DNA from: Euplotes aediculatus
Lineage: Eukaryota > Ciliophora > Spirotrichea > Euplotida > Euplotidae
Length of the DNA stretch: 46,890 nt
Assembly (NCBI GenBank): GCA_030463445.1
Contig: JAQGFW010000997.1
Span: 1-46,890 of the forward strand
Direction of reading: 5' to 3'
Shown: positions 1-9,442 of the stretch, piece by piece
How the letters are laid out: every line of letters starts with the position of its first letter
How positions within the stretch are numbered: position 1 is the first letter of the stretch
Translations under genes and position numbers: made by a program
Notes under the pieces: model-generated
The model's input: only the letters and a program-made list of their open reading frames with translations
The model's database searches: none
Told to the model about the DNA's origin: nothing

Positions 1-866
1 TTGTATTGATAGAAGAAGAGTTCCCAAATAATGTTTATGCGTTTGAACGAGTTGCTCAACACTTAAAACTAAGCTACATAACGATTGCCCCAAATAACAC
101 CACCGAAGATAAAGCTAAATCGTGGAATGAGAATATTCTGAATGCTATAAATTCTGAAACGGCAATGGTTGTTATGCCGCATGTACATTGGATTTACGGT
201 GTACGATTCGACCTCGAAGCAATTTCAAAACGATGTAAAGAGGTTGGGGCATTGTTGGTAATTGATGGTACGCAGTCGGTAGGGGTGTATCCTTTTGATA
301 TAGAGAAAATCAAGCCTGATGCCTTGATTTGTGCTTCTTATAAGTGGCTTTTAAGCTCATATAGTATGGGATTAGCTTATTTTGGTGAGTTTTTTGACGA
401 AGGCGTACCGATTGAAGAAAGTTGGATGAATCGTAAAGACAGCGATAAATTTGCCCAACTGACTAACTATGAGCGTGCATATCGTCCGAAAGCTCAAAGG
501 TATAATTTAGGTGAATTCTCTCATTTTATTCAGATGCCGATGCTCGAGGCATCTTTGAAGCAGATTGTAGCTTGGGGTGTGGAGAGTATCCAAAATTATG
601 TGAAGGAAATTACAAAAAAATCAATTGGAGAATTACAGAATTTGGGTTGTAGTTTTGCCTCAGAAGCCTACCGAGCCAATCATCTTTTGGGGATTTCGCT
701 ACCGCAAAGCGTTGATAGTAAGCAGCTTTATGAAAACTTAACAGCCCAAAATGTAGTAGTTTCATTGAGAGGAGCAGCCATTCGGGTTTCGCCACATCTT
801 TATAACGAAGAAGCCGACCTCGATAAATTGGTCGAAATCATAACAAAAACGCTCCAAAAGTCTTGA
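1..866 (+). CDS. Class V aminotransferase-fold PLP enzyme, 3' part (5' end outside window)
   Basis: The reading frame is open from the first bases of the window, so the N-terminus is missing; a TTG at position 6 is only the first possible start inside the window. About 286 residues are visible. The sequence VIDGTQSVGVYPFD (Asp near residue 87 of the visible part, which would contact the PLP pyridine nitrogen) and SYKWLLSSYSMG (Lys near 113, the expected Schiff-base lysine) are hallmarks of the class V aminotransferase/cysteine desulfurase fold. The substrate cannot be told. A kynureninase-like or isopenicillin-N-epimerase-like member is possible. The gene faces the WG-repeat gene convergently, with a shared hairpin terminator between them. 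Fold assignment is confident; function is not. Confidence 0.85.
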   Translation, partial: VLIEEEFPNNVYAFERVAQHLKLSYITIAPNNTTEDKAKSWNENILNAINSETAMVVMPHVHWIYGVRFDLEAISKRCKEVGALLVIDGTQSVGVYPFDIEKIKPDALICASYKWLLSSYSMGLAYFGEFFDEGVPIEESWMNRKDSDKFAQLTNYERAYRPKAQRYNLGEFSHFIQMPMLEASLKQIVAWGVESIQNYVKEITKKSIGELQNLGCSFASEAYRANHLLGISLPQSVDSKQLYENLTAQNVVVSLRGAAIRVSPHLYNEEADLDKLVEIITKTLQKS

Positions 867-882
867 CCTAATTATACAAAAG

Positions 883-927
883 AAGAGTGGCACATTTGAT
901 AAATTCTCAATCAAATGTGCCACTCTT
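883..927. terminator. Bidirectional hairpin terminator
   Basis: A perfect 18-bp stem (883-900 pairs with 910-927) has a 9-nt loop. It lies between two convergent genes, with A-rich sequence before it and T-rich after it, so it can serve both strands. Confidence 0.85.
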
Positions 928-944
928 TCATGATACTCTAATGC

Positions 945-2987
945 TTAATCTTTCTGGTTTGCTTTACGGATAATATCGTAGAACTTAGTGCTGTTTGATG
1001 ACGTACAATCTCCTGCTTTGTTTAATGTATAAAGACCATTAGAGGTATCAGTCAATTCATATCCACTATCTGTTTCTTTGATATCCTTAAACAAACATGG
1101 AGCAACTTTTGCATTGAATTTATTGATAATTCCATATTTATTTGGTCCTTTCGATACAATCGCTAAGCCATTTTTGAATGGCCGAATCTCAGTATATTCA
1201 AAAGTTACCTGTACTTTTTCGGTTTTATTGATAAAACCGTATTTGTTATTGTCATATTTTACACCATAAAGACCATCTGAGAAACATACGATTTCACGGT
1301 AGTTTGGTTTGATTACTTCTTTTCCGAAATTATCTAACAATCCCCATTTTTCATCTTTCTGAACAGCCAAATGGGCTCTATCAAATTTACGGATAAGCCT
1401 AAAAGATTCGGTTGTGAAACGTTTGAAACTACCTTTATCTACCAAATTATAGCCTTCTTCCATTCCTTTTTCGAGAGGAGTAAGGGTTTTTACGGCAATA
1501 AGTGTACTTGCCAAAAGGGTATCTGTTACAACATAACGGATGCCAACTGGTGCTTCGGGGTTTACTTTGTCAATGACAACTCTGCCAAAACGGTCATATA
1601 CTATATCTACTTGACAGATACCAACGGGACGACTACAATTTGTAAGATTCTGTGTAACAGCCACAATGCCATGCTGGCCAAATGGTTCGATTTTATCGAA
1701 CTGTGTTGGTATAACCTCTGTACCGTCAAAATTGATATAGCCACATTTTAAACTTTTTTCGCCATAGGTTTTACAGGCGGGAGCAAGCCCAAACGAGTTG
1801 AAATCGCCGATTGAAGCATAAACATCGCTCAATTTTCTTTCGTTTAGTTCAATGATTCTAAAACCTGTGGCATCTTTTGCTACAACAGTTGCAGCATTAT
1901 TTGGTACATCAGTATTGATGATTATACTACGGATAAAATCATAAGTTGGCTTGATACGGGTATTGCCATCAACATCAACTAAACCTACTTTTTTGTTTGT
2001 TTCAATCAAAATCCATTGATTAGCATCCGAAAGTGAAATTTTATCATAACTGACATCCAAAAGAGACGAACCATCAATTTTGAGAAGACCGTATAATTTT
2101 CCACTACGGACTTTGTATAAATCGCCTACAAATGGCTCAATTTCATCATAAAGCTGAGAGATAGCTTTTTTTGTTACATCAAATTTGTTATCAATCAAAG
2201 CAACTTTATTGTTCTTGAACTTTGCCCAGCTAATGCCATAGCGAAGTGCTTTGGCTTCTATAATGTTTTCGAGAGGCTCACTTTCATTACCATCAATATC
2301 AATAAATTGCCAAAAGAACTTTTTAACCAAAGCCTTACCATCATTAAAACGCTCGGCGTAGTCAAATTGAGCAGGAATCACCTCTTCGCCGCAAAGGTTC
2401 AAGAAGCCATACACCATATCTTTTTTGATACGTGCAAACCCATGATAGTAGTTGTCAATCAAACCATAGCGAGGGTTATTACGGAGCGATTCGAGCGAAA
2501 AAGCAGCTAAGTCAAACCCTTCTGCATCTTTGGTTTGGAAAAAACTACCTTTTTCTTGCTCTGCAAAACAAGCAGCACTGCGATTCACTGCAAAAGCTCT
2601 CGCTAAACTACTTATTTGTGCCATTTTGGCGATATTATCTACCGTGTTTTTGTTTGCGACATCAACACCGTAAGTGTAGGCTTTATTTGCCTGAGCAAGA
2701 TAATCTGGAAATTTTTCTTGGGTAATGTAATCTTGTGTAGCCAAAAGATTGTCTAATTCTTCCGTGAAAGTCTTTTTCTTAGCGTCTTCGTAAGGAGAAA
2801 GGACTTTTTTTAGATACACGACAGCCGATTTACGTGCAATATCGGCCGAAAAACTTTGTTGTGATACAGTTGCAAATGCTCCAGAAGAGTCTTTAGGGGC
2901 TGCCATTGAAACAGCTTGTACGACTTGGGCTTGGGTAAAATTAGAGCATGAGAAAGTAATCAGCAGTAAAGCGAGAAGTTTCTTCAT
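945..2987 (-). CDS. Secreted WG-repeat protein
   Basis: The protein has 680 residues. A signal peptide (MKKLLALLLITFSCSNFTQA) gives export to the periplasm or surface. An alpha-helical region of about 150 residues follows. From about residue 185 to the end come recurring units of the WG-repeat type (YGLIDN, YGFLNLCG, KVGLVDVDGN, KWGLLDNFGKEVIKP, KYGFINK), which form short beta-hairpin repeats in this family. Such proteins are common and expanded in Bacteroidota; their molecular role is mostly unknown, with ligand or surface binding usually assumed. The gene appears monocistronic: the upstream 211 bp (2988-3198) hold no gene and the next minus-strand gene ends at 3199. The start is chosen because the signal peptide begins directly at it. 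Confidence 0.8.
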   Translation of the reverse strand: MKKLLALLLITFSCSNFTQAQVVQAVSMAAPKDSSGAFATVSQQSFSADIARKSAVVYLKKVLSPYEDAKKKTFTEELDNLLATQDYITQEKFPDYLAQANKAYTYGVDVANKNTVDNIAKMAQISSLARAFAVNRSAACFAEQEKGSFFQTKDAEGFDLAAFSLESLRNNPRYGLIDNYYHGFARIKKDMVYGFLNLCGEEVIPAQFDYAERFNDGKALVKKFFWQFIDIDGNESEPLENIIEAKALRYGISWAKFKNNKVALIDNKFDVTKKAISQLYDEIEPFVGDLYKVRSGKLYGLLKIDGSSLLDVSYDKISLSDANQWILIETNKKVGLVDVDGNTRIKPTYDFIRSIIINTDVPNNAATVVAKDATGFRIIELNERKLSDVYASIGDFNSFGLAPACKTYGEKSLKCGYINFDGTEVIPTQFDKIEPFGQHGIVAVTQNLTNCSRPVGICQVDIVYDRFGRVVIDKVNPEAPVGIRYVVTDTLLASTLIAVKTLTPLEKGMEEGYNLVDKGSFKRFTTESFRLIRKFDRAHLAVQKDEKWGLLDNFGKEVIKPNYREIVCFSDGLYGVKYDNNKYGFINKTEKVQVTFEYTEIRPFKNGLAIVSKGPNKYGIINKFNAKVAPCLFKDIKETDSGYELTDTSNGLYTLNKAGDCTSSNSTKFYDIIRKANQKD

Positions 2988-3198
2988 TGTGGTTCACTTA
3001 ATAGTTAACGTTAATAATATATGAGTTTGGGGGTCTATGCTTATCTTATAAAGAATGTAGAAAAATACATTCACTCAATCTATTTGCAAAATATATATCT
3101 CGGCAGAAGATTCTGTTAACCAAAATAAATTTTACATTTTGCAATGATACAAATATTGTTATTAACATACAAATAGATGTGGAAAAAATCCAATAGAT

Positions 3199-5517
3199 TT
3201 AGTTTGATGGTTTTAGGATTTTGATGTTACCATTTTCTATAAATGGCGAAATTTTGATGATAACTGACTTTGAAGTTGGAGTATGGCTTTTATCGGCAAA
3301 ACTATTGATTGGCACAAGCGAATTTGCTTCTGGAAAGTACGTTGCCACACATTTTGTCGGGATTTCGTACGGAATAATAATAAATCTTTCAGCGATTCTT
3401 TCAACTCCGCCGTGGTTATTATGCAAATCTACTACTTGATAATGCTGAAAACCTGCGTTTTGAATGTCTGTTGGATTCATCAAAATAACTCTTCGTTCGT
3501 TAAAAATTCCACGATAGCGGTCGTTTAGTCCATAAATCGTAGTGTTAAACTGGTCGTGGCTACGAATCGTCATCATTAAATACTCATCGGTTTTGATTCT
3601 TATTTCTTCAAAGTTATTTATCGTAAAATTAGCCTTTTGATTAAATGTCGTAAATTTTTGCTCACGTGGACCATTTGGTAAATAAAATCCATCTGGATTT
3701 CTGACTCTTTGGTTATAATTTTGAAAGCCGTCAATCGTCTTTTCGATTAAATTCCGAATATTATCATAATCAGCCGCCAGAGCATCCCAATCAATATTGA
3801 ATTTATTACCGAAAGTTGATTTTGCCAATTTGGCAACGATAGCTGGTTCGCTGAGGAGTTCATCAGAAGGTGGATTCAAAATACCTTTACTACTGTGTAC
3901 TACTCCCATTGAGTTTTCAACACTCACAAATTGCTCACCAGCAGTTTGCACATCTAAATCGGTACGGCCCAAGCATGGCAAAATCAGGACAGTTTTACCG
4001 TGAATCAAATGACTACGATTGAGTTTGGTTGAGATATGAACTGTCAAGTCACAATTTTGTAAAGCCTTTGCTGTAAAATTAGTATCGGGAGTTGCTGAAA
4101 GGAAGTTACCTCCCATAGCCAAAAACACCTTCGCTTTACCATCGGCCATTGCCTGAATCGCCTCGATAGTATTAAAGCCATCTTTTCGAGGTGGCTCAAA
4201 ACCAAAATTATCTCTTAGTTTATCCAAAAATGCAGGTTTTGGTTTCTCCCAAATGCCCATCGTGCGGTCGCCTTGTACGTTTGAATGACCACGAACCGGA
4301 CAAGTACCTGCACCTTCTTTGCCAATGCTTCCTTTGAGCAGAAGCAAATTGACAACCTCTCGGATTGTCGCAACCGAGTTTTTATGTTGGGTAAGTCCCA
4401 TCGCCCAGCATACAATAATTTTATTGTTGTTGATGAGCAATTCGGCAGCCTGATGCACTTCTTTGGATGACACTCCCGTTTGAGCAATTAATTCTTCAAG
4501 GTTTGCTTTATCTAATTCGGCGATGAATTCATCAAATCCGTCAGTATTATTAATGATAAAATCATAGTCAAAAACTTGCTTGTGTAAGCGTTCGGTGTCC
4601 AATAAAATTTTGCAGAATGCCTTGAGCAAAGTCAAATCGCTATTTATCCTAACCTGTAAATAAATATCGGTAAGTTTTTGCCCGCCGAATAACATATCTT
4701 TTAGATGTTGCGGATGCTTGAATGATAGTAAACCAGCTTCTTTTAGCGGATTTACCGAAATAATCTTTGCTCCATTTTGTTTAGCTTTTTCGAGTGACGT
4801 GAGCATCCGAGGGTGATTTGTACCCGGATTTTGCCCCAAAATCATGATAACTTCAGCTTTCTCAAAATCATCGAGTGTTACCGAGCCTTTTCCTAAACCG
4901 AGGGTTTCGGATAAGGCCACGCCGCTCGACTCGTGGCACATATTTGAGCAGTCGGGGAGATTATTTGTACCAAACATTCTTACGAATAATTGATACAAAA
5001 AAGCGGCTTCATTACTCGTACGCCCTGATGTATAAAAAATGGCTTCATCGGGCGAATCTAACGCATTTAGTTGATTGGCAATCAATGAAAAGGCTTCATC
5101 CCAAGAGATTTTTTCGTAATGCTCATTATTTTCTCTGATAACCATTGGTGAAGTGAGACGCCCTTGCTGACCAAGCCAATAGTCAGATTTTTGGGATAAT
5201 TCAGTAACCGAATATCTTTGAAAAAATGTCGGCGTGATTCGTCGAGTTGTAGCTTCTTCGGCAATGGCTTTTGCTCCATTTTCGCAATATTCACCCAAAG
5301 CCGAACGGTCGTGTGGGTCGGCCCATGCACAACTTGGGCAGTCGATTCCGCCTTTTTGGTTGAGGTTCAATAATGCTTTCAGGCCACGTTTGAGGGGCAT
5401 TGCACCAAAAACGTGTTTGACCGAAGACGAAAGAGCCTTAAATCCAGCGGCTTGGATTGCTGGTTTGTCAATCTCGATTCCTGTAAAGTCTAATGGGGTA
5501 TTGGGGTTGGGTTGCAC
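3199..5517 (-). CDS. FdhF/YdeP-family molybdopterin oxidoreductase
   Basis: This 772-residue protein is a molybdopterin-guanine-dinucleotide enzyme of the YdeP branch of the formate-dehydrogenase-like superfamily. Near the N-terminus are Cys60, Cys63 and Cys78 (CPSCAW then EYCEN), a possible Fe-S site. Further in are the cofactor-binding stretches SGRTSNEAAF, GQNPGTNHPRM, SVNPLKEAG, CPVRGHSNVQGDR and MGGNFLSATPDT. A C-terminal aspartate-decarboxylase-like beta-barrel (from about residue 640, RSHDQFNTTIYG) completes the fold. No export signal is seen, so it is probably cytoplasmic. The physiological substrate of YdeP proteins is not established; E. coli YdeP is linked to acid resistance. It starts 30 nt downstream of fdhD, whose product matures this enzyme class, so the two form a functional pair. 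Confidence 0.88.
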   Translation of the reverse strand: MQPNPNTPLDFTGIEIDKPAIQAAGFKALSSSVKHVFGAMPLKRGLKALLNLNQKGGIDCPSCAWADPHDRSALGEYCENGAKAIAEEATTRRITPTFFQRYSVTELSQKSDYWLGQQGRLTSPMVIRENNEHYEKISWDEAFSLIANQLNALDSPDEAIFYTSGRTSNEAAFLYQLFVRMFGTNNLPDCSNMCHESSGVALSETLGLGKGSVTLDDFEKAEVIMILGQNPGTNHPRMLTSLEKAKQNGAKIISVNPLKEAGLLSFKHPQHLKDMLFGGQKLTDIYLQVRINSDLTLLKAFCKILLDTERLHKQVFDYDFIINNTDGFDEFIAELDKANLEELIAQTGVSSKEVHQAAELLINNNKIIVCWAMGLTQHKNSVATIREVVNLLLLKGSIGKEGAGTCPVRGHSNVQGDRTMGIWEKPKPAFLDKLRDNFGFEPPRKDGFNTIEAIQAMADGKAKVFLAMGGNFLSATPDTNFTAKALQNCDLTVHISTKLNRSHLIHGKTVLILPCLGRTDLDVQTAGEQFVSVENSMGVVHSSKGILNPPSDELLSEPAIVAKLAKSTFGNKFNIDWDALAADYDNIRNLIEKTIDGFQNYNQRVRNPDGFYLPNGPREQKFTTFNQKANFTINNFEEIRIKTDEYLMMTIRSHDQFNTTIYGLNDRYRGIFNERRVILMNPTDIQNAGFQHYQVVDLHNNHGGVERIAERFIIIPYEIPTKCVATYFPEANSLVPINSFADKSHTPTSKSVIIKISPFIENGNIKILKPSN

Positions 5518-5547
5518 TTGCTTGCGATTAATTTTGCTTTTTCAAAT

Positions 5548-6387
5548 TTAGCAAATTCTTTCAAAACCCGAATAAATGTTAAATCTATTATTGTTGGCAA
5601 ATCCTATGAGCGTAAGATTAAAGTTTCTGGCGAGGTCGATGGCAAGGCTCGTGGGCGAACCAACACAAACTAATACTGGGACCTGTGCCATGATTGCTTT
5701 TTGAACTATCTCAAAACCCGCCCTGCTCGACATGAATATTATTGAATCTGTAAGCGGAATCTGATTTTTGAGAAGACAAGTCCCAATTAGTTTGTCGAGG
5801 GCATTATGACGGCCTACATCTTCACGGACAAATTGTAAATCAGCATTTTGGTCGAACAACGCCGCTGCATGAACTCCGCCTGTATGAGTAAATAGTATTT
5901 GAAACTCAGCGATTTTTTGTGCAAGATGCAAGATTTTGCTGGAACTAACTTTAAAATCGGAAGTTTGTATTACTCTACATTGCTGACTATCAATACTTTC
6001 GATTGATGTCTTACCACAGATTCCACAACTCGAATTTGCATAAAAATTACGTTGCAGTTTATCAGGCTCAAATAACAGATTTGGCGAAAGTTCAACTCGA
6101 ACGATATTCTCCTGAATTTGTCGCCCCGCATCGGTACAATAATGGATTGAGAGAATTTGTTCGTAAGATTGGATTATTCCTTCAGAGAAAAGTAAGCCCA
6201 AAGCCAATTCAAAATCATGACCTGTGGGAGTTCGCATCGTGACCGAAATACTTTTTTGTTGTCGGTTTTGTTCTTCTCCAAAACCCAAACGGATTTCGAG
6301 AGGTTCCTCAAATGCCACTAAATCAGGTGTTTCGGTCGATTCACCGTTATATATTTTGATAATTTCGTATGATTTAATGGCATTCAT
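5548..6387 (-). CDS. fdhD: Formate dehydrogenase accessory sulfurtransferase FdhD
   Basis: FdhD passes sulfur from the cysteine desulfurase to the molybdenum cofactor of FdhF-like enzymes, a step essential for their activity. This 279-residue protein has the family's normal length. It carries the diagnostic CxxC in SSCGICGKTS (Cys121, Cys124), the HTGGVHAAAL stretch and the EDVGRHNALDK motif typical of FdhD. The gene sits 30 nt upstream of the YdeP/FdhF-type oxidoreductase, its probable client, and 2 nt downstream of the small membrane-protein gene, so co-transcription of the cluster is likely. Confidence 0.95.
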   Translation of the reverse strand: MNAIKSYEIIKIYNGESTETPDLVAFEEPLEIRLGFGEEQNRQQKSISVTMRTPTGHDFELALGLLFSEGIIQSYEQILSIHYCTDAGRQIQENIVRVELSPNLLFEPDKLQRNFYANSSCGICGKTSIESIDSQQCRVIQTSDFKVSSSKILHLAQKIAEFQILFTHTGGVHAAALFDQNADLQFVREDVGRHNALDKLIGTCLLKNQIPLTDSIIFMSSRAGFEIVQKAIMAQVPVLVCVGSPTSLAIDLARNFNLTLIGFANNNRFNIYSGFERIC

Positions 6388-6389
6388 TA

Positions 6390-6680
6390 TTAGGTTAAGC
6401 TATCGGATTTTAAAAATAGAAAAATCAGAAAGACAACGAAAATTACTGGAATTAGGCTGATTTTAAATGCTAAATCGTAATTACTTTTAGAGAAAAGTAT
6501 CCAAGAGATAACCTGAGTAACCAAAATTGAAATAGGAATGGCGATTATCGAAAAAAAGATTGTCCATGTACGATTTGTTGCTCCCGAATCAAAAATCATT
6601 GGCGACATCATCACAGCAAATGCAGATGGAAAGAACGCCAAAATCATGATAATATTTGTGATGAGGGTTAAGGTTTTCAT
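6390..6680 (-). CDS. Small membrane protein, function unknown
   Basis: This is a 96-residue hydrophobic protein with about three predicted transmembrane helices (MKTLTLITNIIMILAFF, TIFFSIIAIPISILVTQVI, KISLIPVIFVVFLIFLFL). The open frame runs upstream to 6800. The start at 6680 is preferred because the hydrophobic protein begins there, an AGGG/AAGG-like purine stretch precedes it, and the longer form would overlap the end of the upstream hydrolase gene. It ends 2 nt before fdhD. No family is recognised. Its place between an exported hydrolase and fdhD does not reveal a role. Confidence 0.65.
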   Translation of the reverse strand: MKTLTLITNIIMILAFFPSAFAVMMSPMIFDSGATNRTWTIFFSIIAIPISILVTQVISWILFSKSNYDLAFKISLIPVIFVVFLIFLFLKSDSLT

Positions 6681-6768
6681 AGGGATAAGGTGATTTTTTG
6701 TAAAGCTAAGAAATTTTTGTGCGAATATTTGAAAATTCTTGTAATGAGCAACTATTAGACTTATGAAA

Positions 6769-7680
6769 TCATAACTCAACTCGCTGCCCTTGAAACGCAA
6801 CCCTAAATCCTTGTTTTGTCAGATTTTTGTATTCTTCTGAATTTTTTCTGAGAAGCGGATTTGTATGATTTAGATGAATAAAAAAGACCTTTTTTTGCTC
6901 ATTTTTGGGTAAATTTTTCAAAATTTCGATGCTTTCACTAACAAACGGATGCGGAACTTCACTCATCGGGCGATTAATTTCGCCGTCTTTGTAGAATGTC
7001 CCATCAATAAAAACGTAGTCATTTTCTTTTACGATTTGCTTTAAATCTTGATTCCACTTTTGCCATTTATCAATGTCAGGAATAAAAATCAACGATTTTT
7101 GAGCAGTTTTTATGCGAAATCCAACGGTTTCTGAGTATTCATCACGATGCGGAACTCTAATGGCTTGTACGCTTAGGTTTTTGTTTAATTCGATGGTTGA
7201 ATTGTCATTAATTGCCTGCAAATCAATGTTTTGTAGATTAACCAACTGACTCCACGGGCCGTTGGTTTCGAGGTAATTCTTCATGCGAGGCATTGCATAA
7301 ACTTTTACGCCTTTTGCTCCCATTACTTCTCGACCTAAATTCATAATACCCGTATAATGCCCAATATGAGCATGAGTCAAGAAGATTCCATCAATATCAT
7401 TTGAGTTATTTTTCGAGATTTTCTTCAATAATTGTAATTGCTCTTTAAAATCGGGTGTTGCATCAAAAATCCATCTTTGGTTGGTCTTTGGGTCTATCAA
7501 AGCCAAACAAGAAACAAATTGATGCGGAATTTTCTCTTCAAAAACAGCCTTACAACATTCTTTATTGCAGCCCGCCTGTGGATAACCTCCATCTTGTGCA
7601 ATACCCAAAATGGTAACATAAGGCGATTGTGCAAAAAGATTTGCCGAAATGAACAGAATAAATATAAAAATTCGCATCAA
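6769..7680 (-). CDS. Exported PqqB-like MBL-fold metallo-hydrolase
   Basis: This 303-residue protein begins with a signal peptide ending near LFAQS. It has the metallo-beta-lactamase fold with LTHAHIGHYTG: His103, His105 and His108 match the HxHxxH metal motif, but the usual Asp before the third His is Gly. Later motifs are RVPHRDEYSETVGF, FIPDIDKW, VFIDGTFY and FFIHLNHTNPLL, each with candidate metal ligands. The N-terminal GIAQDGGYPQAGC with CxxxCC resembles the coenzyme PQQ biosynthesis protein B subfamily. Because it is exported and no other pqq gene is nearby, a role in PQQ synthesis is unlikely; a periplasmic hydrolase of unknown substrate is a better description. It is the first gene of the probable 7680-3199 cluster. 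Confidence 0.8.
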   Translation of the reverse strand: MMRIFIFILFISANLFAQSPYVTILGIAQDGGYPQAGCNKECCKAVFEEKIPHQFVSCLALIDPKTNQRWIFDATPDFKEQLQLLKKISKNNSNDIDGIFLTHAHIGHYTGIMNLGREVMGAKGVKVYAMPRMKNYLETNGPWSQLVNLQNIDLQAINDNSTIELNKNLSVQAIRVPHRDEYSETVGFRIKTAQKSLIFIPDIDKWQKWNQDLKQIVKENDYVFIDGTFYKDGEINRPMSEVPHPFVSESIEILKNLPKNEQKKVFFIHLNHTNPLLRKNSEEYKNLTKQGFRVAFQGQRVEL

Positions 7681-7718
7681 ATTTATGATTTTGGAACAAA
7701 TTAAGTAAAAATCTGCTG

Positions 7719-7750
7719 TTTGTTTCGCTTCGTTTGTTAAATTAGCTTTT
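7719..7750 (+). promoter_or_regulatory. Candidate Bacteroidota-type promoter of the amidohydrolase gene
   Basis: TTTG at 7719-7722 is followed after 20 nt by TAGCTTTT at 7743-7750, close to the TTTG/TAnnTTTG consensus. It lies 16 nt before the ATG at 7767. In AT-rich DNA such matches also arise by chance. Confidence 0.35.
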
Positions 7751-7766
7751 CAACTCTCGTTACCCC

Positions 7767-9440
7767 ATGAAAAAAACAGTTTTTGTATTCCTTAGCTTCT
7801 TCATTCTAATATCTTGCAAAGAAGAATCGAAATACGACATTATCATAAGAAATGGACTAATTTACGATGGCAATGGCGGCAAACCAATCAGGGCAGACAT
7901 AGCAATCAAGGCCGATACTGTGGCGTTTATTGGCGATTTATCCAAAGAATCGGCTCCGCAAATTCTTGATGCAAAAGGCATGGCAGTTGCACCTGGGTTT
8001 GTAAATATGCTGAGCTGGAGTACCGAAAGTTTGATTCACGACGGACGCTCATTGAGTGAATTGACTCAAGGCGTTACGCTCGAAGTAATGGGAGAAGGGG
8101 ATTCAATGGGGCCTTTGACCGACTCTATGATTGTTGATATTGAAAGAATGCAAGGCAGTATAAAGTACAAAGTTGAGTGGAAAACACTGGGAGGTTATCT
8201 TTCATATCTGGAAAAAAGAGGGGTTTCGACCAATGTCGCTTCGTTTGTGGGGGCATCTACGGTTAGGGCAATGGAACTGGGATATGCCAATCGTCCGCCT
8301 AAGCCCGAAGAATTGGAGCGAATGAAACAGCACGTTCGGCTTGCGATGCAAGAAGGTGCGATGGGGGTGGCTTCGGCTTTGATTTATGTGCCGGGTACTT
8401 ACAGCACAACTGATGAATTGATTGAACTCTCAAAAGTGGCATCGGAGTACGGTGGAATGTATATTTCGCATATTCGGAGTGAAGGCAATCGGCTTGAAGA
8501 AGGAGTTGATGAATTAATCGAAATTGCAAAAAATGCTAATATTCATGCCGAAATTTACCATTTGAAGGCGGCTGGTAAACAAAATTGGCACAAATTAGAT
8601 AAAGTAATTGCTAAAATTGATAGTGCCAGAAAGCAGGGATTGAATATCACGACCGATATGTACAATTATGTGGCGGGTGCAACTGGCCTTGATGCCGCTA
8701 TGCCGCCGTGGGTGCAAGAGGGCGGATTGCAGCAGTGGCGTAGAAGATTAAAAACAGGAACGATTCGGAATAGGGTAGGAGAAGATATGCAAGCACAACA
8801 AAATGATTGGGAGAATCTTTGTCTTTCGGCCGGACCTGATGGTACACTTTTGGTCGGATTTAGACAAGATTCACTTAAAAAATACATCGGAAAAACCCTT
8901 ACCGAAGTGGCCAAAATGCGTGGAAAAACTTGGTATGAAACTGCGATGGATTTGGTGATTGATGACGATTCGAGGGTTGAGGTGGTTTACTTTTTGATGT
9001 CGGAGGATAATGTCAAGAAGCAGATAAAGTTGCCATACATGACTTTTTGCTCCGACGCCGCCTCACAAGCTCCCGAAGGCGTATTTTTGAAAGCAAATCC
9101 GCACCCACGTAGCTACGGTAATTTTGTTAGATTGCTCGGTAAATATGTGAGAGACGAGAAAGTAATTAGCCTCGAAGAAGCCATTTATAAACTTTCGGCA
9201 TTGCCTTGTGATAACCTAAAAATTCAGAAAAGAGGAAGATTAAAAGTTGGGAATTATGCCGATATTGTGATTTTTGACCCTTCAAAGGTACAAGATAACG
9301 CAACATTTGAAAAACCACACCAATTGGCAACTGGAATGACGCACGTCTTTGTAAATGGTAAACAAGCCATCGAAAACGGGCAGCATACTGGAGTAAAATC
9401 TGGGAAATTTGTTCGAGGACCAGGTTTTGCGAGTAAATGA
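7767..9440 (+). CDS. Amidohydrolase lipoprotein related to N-acyl-D-amino-acid deacylases
   Basis: The product has 557 residues. A lipoprotein signal peptide (lipobox LISC, Cys17) implies attachment to the envelope. The body is an amidohydrolase-superfamily TIM barrel: N-terminal IIIRNGLIYDGNGGKP, the PGFVN segment, the later strands YISHIRSEG and EIYHLKAAGK with the two expected metal-binding histidines, an Asp in FCSDAASQAP, and a C-terminal composite domain (KVGNYADIVIFDP, FVNGKQAI). The closest architecture is D-aminoacylase. However, the usual HxH after PGF is replaced (PGFVNMLSWSTES), and the GNCG region that supplies the zinc Cys reads GEGDS. It may be a divergent deacylase with altered metal use or a non-catalytic relative. 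Its 3' end is 2 nt from a convergent gene. Confidence 0.8.
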   Translation: MKKTVFVFLSFFILISCKEESKYDIIIRNGLIYDGNGGKPIRADIAIKADTVAFIGDLSKESAPQILDAKGMAVAPGFVNMLSWSTESLIHDGRSLSELTQGVTLEVMGEGDSMGPLTDSMIVDIERMQGSIKYKVEWKTLGGYLSYLEKRGVSTNVASFVGASTVRAMELGYANRPPKPEELERMKQHVRLAMQEGAMGVASALIYVPGTYSTTDELIELSKVASEYGGMYISHIRSEGNRLEEGVDELIEIAKNANIHAEIYHLKAAGKQNWHKLDKVIAKIDSARKQGLNITTDMYNYVAGATGLDAAMPPWVQEGGLQQWRRRLKTGTIRNRVGEDMQAQQNDWENLCLSAGPDGTLLVGFRQDSLKKYIGKTLTEVAKMRGKTWYETAMDLVIDDDSRVEVVYFLMSEDNVKKQIKLPYMTFCSDAASQAPEGVFLKANPHPRSYGNFVRLLGKYVRDEKVISLEEAIYKLSALPCDNLKIQKRGRLKVGNYADIVIFDPSKVQDNATFEKPHQLATGMTHVFVNGKQAIENGQHTGVKSGKFVRGPGFASK

Positions 9441-9442
9441 TT

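Noticed and set aside
2307-2725. Plus-strand open frames of 67 and 97 codons
   Set aside because: They lie wholly inside the WG-repeat gene, have no family features and no operon partner; they are shadows.
6681-6800. Longer N-terminus for the small membrane protein
   Set aside because: The extension overlaps the end of the upstream hydrolase gene and is not membrane-like; the signal-like start at 6680 is better.
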